From contig OW204000.1 in NCBI GenBank assembly GCA_934047225.1, positions 17,626,001 to 17,690,000 of the forward strand: a DNA stretch of 64,000 bases, given 5' to 3'. Shown one piece after another: positions 45,277-55,375 of this stretch. The first letter of the stretch is position 1; the number at the start of each line of letters is the position of its first letter. Source of the DNA: Ypsolopha sequella (Eukaryota > Arthropoda > Insecta > Lepidoptera > Ypsolophidae). The notes beneath the pieces are model-generated. The model ran no database searches. It had not been told where the DNA came from and saw only the letters and a program-made list of their open reading frames with translations. The translations under genes and the position numbers were made by a program.

Positions 45277-45789
45277 TTTATCTAAATTTTATAATATTTT
45301 GTGCAACTGTAACATAATGTGAGACATTGGGACACGAGTGCTTGTTTACGAAACAAACGAAGTAAGTTTCGTGAGTTTCGTAAGATTTTTGCACGAGTGA
45401 TTCATTACTAGGGCCCATCCTCTTTGGAATTTTTTCAACATACTTAGGGCGCTCTTATCCCAAAATCAGTAATTTCAAAGTCAAATAGAACTTTCAAATA
45501 TCGTCTAAAACTTCCAAAAAAAAAATGTAATATAGCTCAAACCTTTATCTAGGTCTTCCACGCATGTGTTACACGATCAAATAAACTTTGCTCGATAGAA
45601 ATAATTCACGAACACAGCATGTAATAAGACCTTTCAAATCATGCCATTTCCATAATTCCACTCTTTTATTAACGAAACATATCTGGTAATATTGCTCTTT
45701 AAATTTTCTAGGTCGACCACGTAAGTGGTTTTTAATAAACATATCCCTTATTTTTAAACAATTTAAAAACCGATAAAAACAACGGAAAA

Positions 45790-46260
45790 GTACAAAAGTG
45801 TGGTTATTTTCTTTACTCCTTACACGTAAAGAAAAAGACAGAGAGTCACTCTTCTGGGATAAGAGCGCCTTAAAAGGATTATCTTTATTTGCTGTGTACA
45901 CTAAAATAATAGGAAATCCACTAATCTCTCATAACGTTATTCAAGATCACCTTAATAGAATTATTCATTGGACTAAAGATTGGGTTTTAATAATGTTTGA
46001 ATTCTTAAAAATATTTTGTTTTACACGTTGGTAATATAAATCTTCAACTTACGCACATTATCAAATCAGTCTTTAAAATAGTAACAACACAGAAAGATCT
46101 GGAAGTAACACTAACAACCAACCTTAAATAGGATGCACACATTCTTTAAATCACCGAAAAAATCCAATCACTGATCAGGAAAATATTCAGTTACAAGGAA
46201 CTATTTCTGAAGATTCATAAAACTTTAATACTATCCGTAAGCTATGGACAATTTATTTTA
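45790..46260 (+). pseudogene. Non-LTR reverse transcriptase fragment, frameshifted
   Basis: One frame gives VIQDHLNRIIHWTKDWVL and, one base out of step, VTTQKDLEVTLTTNLK, then AHIL and LIRKIFSYKELFLKIHKTLIL. These correspond to the segment after the YADD box in Jockey/CR1-like reverse transcriptases (a 'DLGV.....L.W..HI' block followed by 'YK(T)...P'). There are at least two in-frame stops and one shift. Not functional. Confidence 0.55.
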
Positions 46261-46387
46261 TCCCGCCAATTTTGGTTTTGGCTATATCTCCTAAAGTAGT
46301 TGTCAGAATTATATGCGTTTTTTTTCTAAAACTAGATTAAATTCTTTATAAGTTAAAATTTTACTCAAAATTATATAAAGAATAATA

Positions 46388-46500
46388 TTAGGTCTTTACA
46401 TATAAAATTGCCGTTTTTTGTAGAGAATTTGAAGGAAACTCATTTTTCTGTACTAAAATTTTTGCATTTTTTATACGAATGACAAATCCAAAAAGGTAAA
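46388..46500 (+). repeat. Short dispersed repeat (also 14252, 43012)
   Basis: TTAGGTCTTTACATATAAAAT, 'GAGAATTTGAAGGAAACTCA' and 'CGAATGACAAATCCAAA'. Confidence 0.6.
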
Positions 46501-46817
46501 AGCAATTTATCATGGAATTGGATGGCATTTAGGACGAACTGTTTTTGTAGATTTCTTTTTATAATCAAACTAAAAATAAAAACAACATTTAATACGTAGA
46601 TGTAATACCTTGAAATCAACTTAGAAACAAAAAGAAAATTGAAATAGCTATTGAATTACAGGTATTATGAACTCATGAATATGTAAGAAAATTTTAACAA
46701 TTTCATAGGTAAAGACCCTTATAAATCATGCCCTTAATAAAATGTGATATATTGTACTTTTATTTGCAGATATGGATAGTTTTTGGGATATCTCTCAACA
46801 TGATTGGGCAAGGTATT

Positions 46818-47475
46818 CAAATCAAATCAAATCAAAATCATTTATTTGTTCAACATAGGTCATATTAGATATTGCATATTGGTATGTCCAAGCCATGCTG
46901 CGCCTTAGTGGCATACAAATATTAAAGTTTAATAAAAGTAATATATACACAAGAATGAAATACAAAAACTACAAATTAAAATTACATCAAACAATACACA
47001 ATGCAATGCCACAGAATATCACAACATTTTCTTCATATCATAAATCGGTCGTGCGTGCTATGGTATCTTCTAAAAACTCATTTATGGTATAATATGCTTT
47101 TTGTAATAGAATTTTCATTAGAGTGGATTTAAAAATGTCTATACTATCAATGTCACGGAGAGGACCCATACCTAGAACACTTTTTTTCAAGAGATCTGTT
47201 TTTGAGGGATTAGATGCTACCATATTTTGATGCCTTTTACTTTTGAACTTTAAAAGTAAGTGTTTATTAGATTTAATAAATACTGCCAACTCATAAATAT
47301 ATAAGGAAGGTAAAGTTAAAATTTTAAGCCGAATGAAATGAGCTTTGCAGTGATCAGTTTGCCGAAGCCGCTCTATCGCTCTTACACATCTCTTTTGTGC
47401 TCTAAAAGCTTTTTCGCTGTCAGTTGAGTTACCCCAGAATATTAAATTGTAGTTGCTTACCCATACAGTCTACTT
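46818..47475 (-). mobile_element. Jockey/CR1-like LINE, 5'-truncated, with 3' UTR and tail
   Basis: On the minus strand the open part runs from NYNLIFWGNSTDSEKAF through QKRCVRAIERLRQTDHCKAH, LKILTLPSLYIYE and ends ...LLQKAYYTINEFLED (stop at about 47038). This is the C-terminal, thumb-like end of a Jockey/CR1-group polymerase. About 200 bp of UTR follow, ending in AATAAATGATTTTGATTTG and a (ATTTG)n-type tail at 46818-46845. The open frame is intact as far as it goes, suggesting a fairly young insertion. Confidence 0.75.
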
Positions 47476-47605
47476 CCTGCACTGAGATCCCCAGATTCAG
47501 CCATTAAAATTGATCTGGAGACAGGATCCTGGCTGGGTAAACTAAATTTTCAGTGTATATAGTGTATATATGGATTAACATAGATTATATATATATATAT
47601 ACTGG

Positions 47606-47860
47606 CAGTGGCGTGCACAGAACTTTTTGCTGGAAAAGCAAGCAATTGGTCAAGTATAACAATAAAAAAAATATGAAAATTTTAAATATCACTTTGAAAA
47701 AAAAAAGTTTGTATTGGAAATTTTCACTCTAGGGTAGACATTGTCTACCCTGGCTTCATACAATTTTTTTTTTCAATGCGATATTAAAATTTTTTCATTT
47801 TTTTTTATTGTTGTTCTTGACCAATTGTTTGCTTTTCCAGCAAAAAGTTCTGTGCACGCC
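47606..47860. mobile_element. MITE with CAGTGGCGTGCACAGAAC end
   Basis: Arms CAGTGGCGTGCACAGAAC plus CAAGCAATTGGTCAAG are mirrored on the right; the last bases of the right end are lost. A single end of the same family is at 54466-54543. CAGTGGCG-type ends suggest hAT. Confidence 0.7.
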
Positions 47861-47934
47861 AATAACTGGTGCCAATCTCGTCATTAAGCTTTCCAAGTAT
47901 AATAGTGTAATGTACTGACTGATATTAATAGTAG

Positions 47935-48310
47935 TTTATGCTACAAGGGCGAAAAGGAATAAATTAAGATGATGATTTAAAACACGAGCATAGCGAGTGT
48001 TTTAAACGTAACCGAGTAATTTATTGCTCTTACGCCCGTGTATCATACTACGTTTTTCAAAGCATAGTGTGAGGAAATAAAACAAATATATTCTAGTGAA
48101 CTTTAAATTATGATTGGCTCAAAAGGACTGTATCCAAAGCCGTCAAACATTGGAAAAAAAAGTATAACATTTATGGTACAAAGGTTGCAGGTTAGCCAAC
48201 TTCTCGTAATAAATTAAAAAATAATAATAATAAAGCCCTAGGGCAAAATAATCGACTTTCTGTTCGGTTTTGATGCATAAAAAGTGGGCCTTTACGAGCA
48301 ATTAATTGAA
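47935..48310 (+). repeat. Family A dispersed element, copy 3
   Basis: Ends only about 53 bp before the transporter exon acceptor. About 93% like 43450-43842 by eye, with small deletions. Confidence 0.8.
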
Positions 48311-48363
48311 AATAACATTACTTATACCTGTATAATTAATCAACATTATCGTATATAAAGCAG

Positions 48364-49716
48364 GATTTTTCATATTCCTGCGTGTTCTGGTTACGAGAAA
48401 ATTACACTAGGTACCCCGACGTAACGATTTTCGTTTCATTTGCAGCAACCGCCGTGACACTGACATCAAACCTTGGCATGTTGTTATCGTCATATTTAAT
48501 GGACAAGTGGGGCCGAAAAGCGTCTCTAAAAATTATGATGATTCCTTGCATCGTAGGCTGGGTAATGATCTACTTCTCATACAACATCACCACACTCATG
48601 ATTGGCCGAGTTCTTGGGGGATGCGGATTGGGATCAGCACTAGTTTTGGGTTCAACTATTGTGGGAGAGTATACTGGTCCAGAGAACAGAGGGTGGTTTT
48701 TGGGATCCAAGACAGTATTTTACTATTTTGGCGTAGCTATACTGCACGTTATGAGCAACTATTTTGATTGGAGAACAGTTGCCTTGTTAAGTATTATACC
48801 TTTTGCTATACTATTTATATGTCTTTTGACATGGCCAGAAAGCCCACTATGGTTGGCTTTGAAGGGTAAATACGATGAGAGTGACAAGTCATTTCATTGG
48901 TTAAGGGGAAGGAGTGAGAAATCTGAAAAAGAGTTTGAATTGCTGATAAGGACACAGAAAAAAAGAATTTCTATTGAATCACAGATATCATTTCGAGATA
49001 AGATAGAAGTATTTTTAAAGCCAGCTATAATTCAGCCAATGTTCATAACTTTCTTCGGTTTTACACTATTTGAAGCATGTGGCAGACATACATTCCCGGC
49101 ATATGCAGCTGATATAATTGGAGAAATAAGTGGGAATATGAAATGGCATTCTTTTTTGTTTACAATATGCATTGACTTGTTAGTCATAATTGCTAATTTG
49201 TTATCATGCGTGTGTACTAAATTATGTAACAGACGGACAGTTTTATTTTACAGCGGAATATTTGGTTTAATCGTGTTAACTGTTTTAACTACTTATTTGT
49301 TTTTATCGTCGATAGGGGTCATATCTAAGGATCGTCCCTTAATACCACTTTCGATACTTGTTTTATACTGCGGCATAGTTAATGTTGGATGTACATCTAT
49401 ATCTTTAACCATTTTTGGTGAAATATTTCCTTTAGCTAACAAAGGTATAGTAATGGCTATGGGTGCACTGATACATTCTATTCCTCAGATACTTTATTTA
49501 AAAGTGACACCCAGCATGTTAGCAAATTTCAAGGTATACGGTACATTTACTTTTTATGGCACAAGTAAGGCTGTTGCATTATTATATTTGTATTTTTATT
49601 TACCTGAGACGAGAAATAAAACGTTACAAGAAATAGAAGAATACTTTATGAATGGAAAATTATTGGACGACAAAAAGAAAATAAACGATGAAGAAGAAAC
49701 TAGGCAGATGATTTGA
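48364..49716 (+). CDS. MFS sugar-porter-type transporter, main exon
   Basis: Encodes 450 residues of a membrane transporter of the sugar porter family, which moves hexoses or trehalose across the plasma membrane; insect relatives are often named facilitated trehalose transporter Tret1-like. Motifs in order (joined numbering with exon 1): MDKWGRK after TM2 (about 82), GRVLGGCGLGS in TM4, EYTGPENRG (about 138), PESPLWLALKG (194), WLRG, then the second half with CNRRTV, GEIFPLANKG and the terminal PETRNKTLQEIEEYF (450). There is no ATG at the 5' end: the frame is open from a CAG|GAT acceptor at 48363/48364, so the start lies in another exon (35315-35422 proposed). Odd points: the usual QQ-x-SG of TM7 reads FEACGRHTFP, and no intron interrupts the remaining 450 codons. 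Substrate cannot be told from the sequence. Confidence 0.9.
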   Translation, partial: DFSYSCVFWLRENYTRYPDVTIFVSFAATAVTLTSNLGMLLSSYLMDKWGRKASLKIMMIPCIVGWVMIYFSYNITTLMIGRVLGGCGLGSALVLGSTIVGEYTGPENRGWFLGSKTVFYYFGVAILHVMSNYFDWRTVALLSIIPFAILFICLLTWPESPLWLALKGKYDESDKSFHWLRGRSEKSEKEFELLIRTQKKRISIESQISFRDKIEVFLKPAIIQPMFITFFGFTLFEACGRHTFPAYAADIIGEISGNMKWHSFLFTICIDLLVIIANLLSCVCTKLCNRRTVLFYSGIFGLIVLTVLTTYLFLSSIGVISKDRPLIPLSILVLYCGIVNVGCTSISLTIFGEIFPLANKGIVMAMGALIHSIPQILYLKVTPSMLANFKVYGTFTFYGTSKAVALLYLYFYLPETRNKTLQEIEEYFMNGKLLDDKKKINDEEETRQMI

Positions 49717-50195
49717 ATCGTCTTCTTTTGTAAATACATATAAGTCAGTTTAAGTTTAAGTAAGTACATACATATCAATAGATAATACATATTCCAACAA
49801 AGTTTCCGTAGATAGATCGATACAATGATGCTGTTATTGTAGTTACATATTAATTAAAATGACCCAACTACTTATTAAATAAGTAAATTCTTGAGTAGGA
49901 AAATTATAAACTGAAGGGTTGGTTGATGTCTTTTGTGCTACTGTTTTATCACTAGAAATTGAAGGTTTCTGTTTTGAAAAATCTGATTTCGATAATTTCT
50001 ATAAAAATAGAATAACTAGTCAGCCTAACCGAATGCTCAAAAGATATAGGAGGATAACAAATCTTTAGAATTAGTCAGGCCACCTGAATTGAATTGAATT
50101 GATCAAATTGGGTCTTGAACCTCTTGTGTGAAAACAGGATTTGTTAAATTTATTGATTCATCAACATTTTTCAACATTGTATTGTGTTTTGTGTT

Positions 50196-50201
50196 AATAA
50201 A
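50196..50201 (+). promoter_or_regulatory. Likely polyadenylation signal of the transporter
   Basis: AATAAA about 480 bases after the stop, followed by a T-rich stretch. It is the first exact match in an otherwise repeat-poor 3' region. Confidence 0.4.
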
Positions 50202-50481
50202 TGAATGCTATTGATTAGTTTTCTCTATTTATCTATAATTGGGTCGCACAGTTACTCTAAATGTGCCTGAACTTGCATGTCATTGCTATTTTATGTTTCA
50301 TTGTGCCATAACCATCCTTAACACACCTTAAAAAAACATAACATACCTTAAAAAAAAAACTCTATATTACTAGCTGCCTTGATCCTAGCCACATAGATTC
50401 GCAACGAGACTGTATGACTCATGTACCAATCGATGTTTAAAATACTCCTGGAATAACTTTTAGAATGCCTTGGTATACCAA

Positions 50482-50810
50482 ATCAAATCAAAATGAAAAA
50501 ATATTTATTTCAGGCAGGGCCCATAATTACTCATTACAAAATTAAAAACATATAAATACATAACAGGATGAAAACATTAATACAATAATAAATAAATACA
50601 ATAAGTCCACTCCTCACTACCGGAGCCACTACCCACCCACATGTAGAACCACCCAGTGCATCAGCATTGGCGAATCCCATCTGTCCAACAATGTGCGCAG
50701 GATCACGTTGGCATCGCATAATGGCGACTCTTTCTATGCTATCTTGTACAACATGTTTAATACTTGTATTCCTAAAAAACGTTAGCCAAAGGGTAATCAA
50801 AAGACATATC
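50482..50810 (-). mobile_element. Non-LTR retrotransposon 3' end
   Basis: The minus strand ends AATATTTTTTCATTTTGATT and TGATTTGG, the same tail style as 46818-47475 but with different UTR. The 88-codon frame (50534-50800) includes GSTCGWVVAPVVRSG, which I do not recognise; it may be the last coding part. Confidence 0.5.
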
Positions 50811-51496
50811 TCATCAGGCTTACGATTGATTTAGTTCAAAGTCTAAACCAGAAAGCAGCTCTTCACCGGAAATGGAAAGCTACAAAAAATCAAAACGTTA
50901 TTTAGCAAACTCAGAACTGAAGTGAAGGCTAAAATTTCCTGTAGGTATGATGAGTGCATGGGTAACATTGCTTCTGACGTATGTACTTCGCGTACCAAAT
51001 AAGCGCCAAAAGAGAGAGAATCTTCACAGATATTGCATCCTACAACAAAGACTCTTATGCCTTAAGTCTTACAATTCCATCTAAAATTTAAACCGCTGTC
51101 GACCGTTTTCATTGAAAAATACGACACGCTTGGTTTTCATAGAGTTCGATGCAATTGCGTCTTCTATTTAGATCAATGTCTGTGATTTGAGCCAAAGGTA
51201 AGTGGCATACTGGCGAGGCTGCAGCAGAAGATTTTACTGATTTCGTTAAAACTTTTTTTTGGCTTTGAACCGTATATTGTAGCCAAACGTATATTTCGTG
51301 ACGAGTATAAAATGGCGGATTTTCTTACCCGAGGAGTAAAGCTTACATTCCGAGGGTAAGAAAATCCATTTTTACTCGTTGCGAACGATACTTTTTCTAC
51401 TACCTGATTTATGTATCTAAATATTAAATTTTTCCTTTCAAATTTAATGTATTTTATGACTTTGCAAAGCGCGGCGCGGTTTTTACCTTTTTTTTT
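50811..51496. other. No gene; palindrome at 51293-51395
   Basis: The palindrome has CGAGTAAAAATGGATTTTCTTACCC-type arms (GATTTTCTTACCCGAGG / CCGAGGGTAAGAAAATCC). The rest has no features. Confidence 0.5.
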
Positions 51497-51812
51497 TCAG
51501 GCTTCGGCTGGCGTCTTTTATTTGTAACCAGTATCATTTTGCGAAAAAAGAGTGCCAGACGCGATATAATCAATTATGTAGTGAATCGGAACGCAGGGAA
51601 TTTCGATTGTAATGACAAACTAAGGACGTCAAAAAGAACCTAATTTAGCATGAAATGAAGACAAACGTCAAAAAGAACCTAATTTTGCAATAAATGAAAT
51701 TTCAATACGATATTTCAAACTGACCTGATAGTCATTCCGCAACGGGGCCCGGAAAGTTCGATTTTCAAAACAATTTTCGAGTATTAAATGGAACTTTTTC
51801 ATAAAGGTAGTA
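51497..51812 (+). repeat. P-like repeat, direct copy of 28530-28850
   Basis: Very similar over about 300 bp in the same orientation, 23 kb away. Contains the doubled CAAAAAGAACCTAATTT. Divergence begins abruptly after TTTTTCATAAA. Confidence 0.85.
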
Positions 51813-52877
51813 AAAAATATTGATTTAATGCATTGATTTAATGTGTTTATCAAAACGACATTACAGCATGTAATCACATTAGTGACCGCTCTGTTCGGTG
51901 CTAGTGAAATGTGCTATAAACGTGACACGTGGAGATCTGGCCGTACGTAACCAGAAATTCTGAATCAGATATTGGCAGTTTCCGAACGGTAAATTGCAAA
52001 ACAGCGAGCGTTTTGAAACTGACGACGCCGTTTGTAATGCCGAAAGTTACTATTTGCCTGCCGCATATGTATTATAATGTTTTACGCCCTTAATGTAGGA
52101 AGAATTAGTTAAAGCATTAGCCGTAGACAAAAGTTGTTTTTATAGGAAAGTAATGTCATATCGTTTAGCAGGAAACGGTTTTAAACTAACATCTAGTTTC
52201 GTTATTTTAACTGGCAATTAGAAATTGAGTGCAGTTGCTGCAAGAAGTTTGTAATGAAAGAAGATGACCCAAAGTTCGTAACTGGCTCGAACCTAGCTTC
52301 GTAACTGGCTCGAACCTAGCTTATTTAAGTCTTTATGAAAGTTTAGTTCAAAATTTAAAAGGTTTCTGAATCTCTGCTTATTGTGAATTTTGTCAACCTT
52401 CGATGGATGCTCGACTATAGAATAAGGTCGCATCAAAGAAAATGTAAAATAATACCAAAATATTTGTATTCATTCCTGTTTTAATGAATGATGAATTGAT
52501 GATTCATTAAAATTATACGAAGAAATTTATCAAAACTCATAATCATAGGTAAGAAACAAATTTATTTCTTCTATTTAAACACAATTAATTAATTACACAA
52601 CATTAATTACATTAATTTATTAACACAAGTAATTAATTACATAACAAATAAAAATATAACCTAACCTAACCTAAACTTAAAACTAAATAATCCTGTAAAT
52701 ACTGAAAACTTTAACTAAAGACCTAAAAACAAATATGTTATTATAAATTAAACTAAATGAAAAATTTTGAATCCATATTAGGATTTACATTTACTAAGTT
52801 AAATAAGGGAATTTGATCCAGCTGCTCATAATTACTATGTTTTACATGGTAACAACCGTCTTAGTTACGTACTTCCA
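51813..52877. other. No gene; 23-bp tandem duplication at 52276-52321
   Basis: TTCGTAACTGGCTCGAACCT (then AGC) occurs twice head to tail. AT-rich region 52440-52800 with many AATTAATTA runs. A short CCTAACCTAACCTAA near 52660 resembles three insect telomere units. Confidence 0.5.
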
Positions 52878-53264
52878 AGGTTAAAAGTCGCGGTTGCTTA
52901 GCGCTAAGTGCATAACTTAACTTTGTACTTCTTGTTCAAGTTAAAAATTTAAAAACCTTTTGGTATGTGGCAATTGACGTAAATAGTTCAGTATAAGTGA
53001 GGTTTATAAAGCATGAGTATGAAATTTAATACACAATTAGTCATGGTCTTGTCCAAACAAAGTTAAAACAGCATTTTAAGTTGGTTTTGAGAAGATCATG
53101 ACTAATTGTGTATAAAATTTCAAAATCTTGCTTTATAAACCTCATAATACTGAACTGTTGTCGTCAAATGCCACAGACCAAAATGTTTTTCAATTTTAAA
53201 TTTCTAAACAAGAAAAACAAAGTTAAGTTATGCACTTTGCGCTAAGCTACTGACGTTTAACCTT
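52878..53264. repeat. Long palindrome (foldback element), 387 bp
   Basis: Arms AAGGTTAAAAGTCG...CGACTTTTAACCTT-like, with TAGCGCTAAGTGCATAACTT, GAGGTTTATAAAGCATGAG and CACAATTAGTCATG mirrored. No coding. Confidence 0.85.
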
Positions 53265-53665
53265 AATTTTATCTATTTGCATATTGATTGAGTTTATGTA
53301 CCAGCTAGATAGTAAAGATAGTTTCAGATTGCCCCTTTACTATATATCTAAAAATATATCAAAATATATCTAAAAGTATATCTAAAAATGTGAAAAAATA
53401 GCTTGAAGAAATTTAGAAATATGATGTGATGACGAATAGAGTTGATTCAAAACATCCATGTGAGGGCTGTGCTGAAAAATATGGGCTCGAAGTATTTAGA
53501 ACATTAAAAAGTCTTCGACCAAAATAAAATGAATGGACGGGCGTGAGGATTTTTGAATCCTGCAAAGTGAGCGCCGGCTCTCACTTCATCTCAGTCGGTC
53601 TCTGTCTGTTAGAAGTGCGACACGTACGCTTATTATTACATGCCATGAAAATAACTGACGAAAAA

Positions 53666-53782
53666 ATGCCTTCTTGTGCATTCCCAAAGTGCAAGAACAC
53701 TACCAAAAAGCAAAATAAAAGTTCAGGCATCACATTTCACGCGTTATTACATGTTTATCAATCTATTTTATCACAAAAGTAA
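53666..53782 (+). pseudogene. THAP zinc-finger first exon, truncated
   Basis: MPSCAFPKCKNTTKKQNKSS then GITFHALLHVYQ: a good THAP N-terminus (C-x4-C...FH). After FHA the other copy at 4546 has a GTAAGT donor, whereas this copy has GTTATT, so splicing is probably lost and the frame ends 13 codons later. It lies in sequence rich in TTGTACCA boxes (53940-54265), which may be the element's subterminal repeats. Confidence 0.55.
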
Positions 53783-53939
53783 CTAATTGCAATAAACATT
53801 GTTTCGTTGTCTCCATTTTGTTGTTTATCCCATCGTAACAGGATAGAAATATACGAATATCCATAGTGCGACAAGGAAAGCTTGCTTTGTTCGACAATGC
53901 CGATCTTAGTCCAGATGTACCGACAGCAAACTAGTTTTA

Positions 53940-54265
53940 TATTGTACCACTAATGTACCAAGTTGTACCAATCGATCGAATAAAACCTATGTTCATCAGT
54001 TTTTTTAAACTAACTGTTTAATAATATTATAGATTGATACATGAAATTTCTTTGTTTCTAATTAGTTGTACAAAATACACTAAAGAAAAAAAAAAGGACA
54101 TGGGCACAATCATAATATTATACGACCCTACACATTAACTTACCGAACACAAAATATATATTTTTTAATTGTACCAAAAAATGAACAGATTTTTTTATTT
54201 TGTACCAAATCGTTTTGCTAACGCTACTTTTAGTAATAAACCGATTTGGTACAAAATGGCTACTC
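53940..54265. repeat. Cluster of TTGTACCA boxes
   Basis: (T)TGTACCA occurs at about 53945, 53957, 53967, 54170 and 54203, and in reverse at 54245; the last two form a hairpin GTACCAAATCG/CGATTTGGTAC. Such clusters often mark transposase binding regions. Confidence 0.45.
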
Positions 54266-54465
54266 TTGTTTGGTCTTCAAATGTTAAACGGTTCAAAAGC
54301 AACAGATAAAAGCAGGTGTTCTCTTTTTCTCACGTAGTTCTTGTATTCGCTATCTTTTTTTTTTGTAGCAAATGCACGATATATACTTACAATTAGGTAT
54401 TGAAGTATATATCTAATTGCTTAGACTCGTTATGAGTGAGCAAATTGTGAAGACAAGGCCCGTCC

Positions 54466-54543
54466 AAATTTTTTCATATTTTTTTATTGCCAAACTTGAC
54501 CTTCTGGTTGCTTTTCCGGAAAAAAGTTCTATGCACGCCACTG
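54466..54543. mobile_element. Single end of the CAGTGGCGTGC MITE family
   Basis: TTGCTTTTCCGGAAAAAAGT, then TCTATGCACGCCACTG; the right half of 47606-47860, here with the outer CACTG intact. Confidence 0.6.
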
Positions 54544-54546
54544 CTT

Positions 54547-54732
54547 ACATGTATTTCTTTGGTTTATTTATTGATAGTAAAACAATAAAAATACGTTTTA
54601 CTCGATATATTTCGGCCCACGGTATGGGGCCGTCATCAGTCGAAATATATACTGTGGGCAGAAATATATCGAGTAAAAACGTATACATTTTTAATATTTA
54701 ACTATCAATAAATAAACCAAAGAAATACATGT
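54547..54732. repeat. Palindrome with a hammerhead-like motif
   Basis: CATGTATTTCTTTGGTTTAT and TTATTGATAG at the left are mirrored on the right. The centre holds a full motif on the minus strand and a partial one on the plus strand (54650-54675). Confidence 0.8.
54600..54642 (-). ncRNA. Hammerhead-ribozyme-like motif (copy i)
   Basis: Minus strand: UUUCGA, CUGAUGA, C, GGCCCC-AUACC-GUGGGCC (one bulge or mismatch), GAAA, UAUAUC, GAGUA. Core canonical. Downstream sequence (UUUUUAUUGUUUUAC...AAUAAAUAAAC) is shared with copy f. Confidence 0.5.
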
Positions 54733-54739
54733 GTTTCTA

Positions 54740-55375
54740 TTTTAGAAGGCCAACAGTTTTCACCAAACAACATGAATCCCTGTAGAGGTTTCAGAGGTGT
54801 TCCCAACTGTGAACTGTGAAATACAAATCACAGTCCAAACCTGATACACCCGCTTTTCACGGACAATTATAACGTTGCAAACGTGATGGGTGGTGAGCCC
54901 TATTGCCGAAATGAGGCTATGCGAATTTTATTTTTGTCACTGTCACTCTAAGCGAAAAATCGCGCAGTGCGAGATGGGCGGATTCAGGGTAAAAGGGAAA
55001 AAAGTTGGTTTTATATTTTCATTAAAAAAACCAAAATAGCTAGCAGAATTTCAAATATTAATTCACTAGATATTGTTAAAACACACCTAACAAAATATGT
55101 TTGAGTTCTGTATATGGTTCCTATTCGTCAAACGAGGAGAAAAAGTGTGTTTGAAGACCTCATTTCAACAATTATTTCTATCGAGGAAAATTTATCCAAA
55201 CATGTTTTCCAATTTCAAAACCCTAGATTATATAGTCAAAATGCATATACCAGAAACTGATTAAAATTGTCTGTGTATTTCATGAAATACACAGAAAAGA
55301 AACACCCGTATTTTTTTCGCATATCGCCTTAATGTGCCTACCGAACCGAACCTTCTCGAATCGAACACATAATAA
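54740..55375. other. No gene recognised
   Basis: Ordinary sequence without frames or repeats of note. A CATGAAATACACAG hairpin lies near 55275. Confidence 0.4.

Larger units (their letters stand above)
35423..48363 (+). other. Predicted 12.9-kb intron
   Basis: If the exon link holds, everything between is intronic: an R2/R4-like LINE end, several MITEs, family A and B repeats, three hammerhead-like motifs, LINE ends on both strands and a Tc1-like element. The acceptor is AAAGCAG|GAT at 48361-48363, with a modest pyrimidine tract. AAG|CAG three bases earlier is also possible and in frame. Confidence 0.4.

Noticed and set aside
45569..45901. 110-codon frame on -
   Set aside because: It overlaps, antisense, the + strand region with reverse transcriptase similarity and has no features of its own.
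52656..52674. Internal telomere repeat (CCTAA)n
   Set aside because: Only three units in an AT-rich tract; too short to claim a telomere or fusion site. A two-unit match near 13956 shows how easily it arises.
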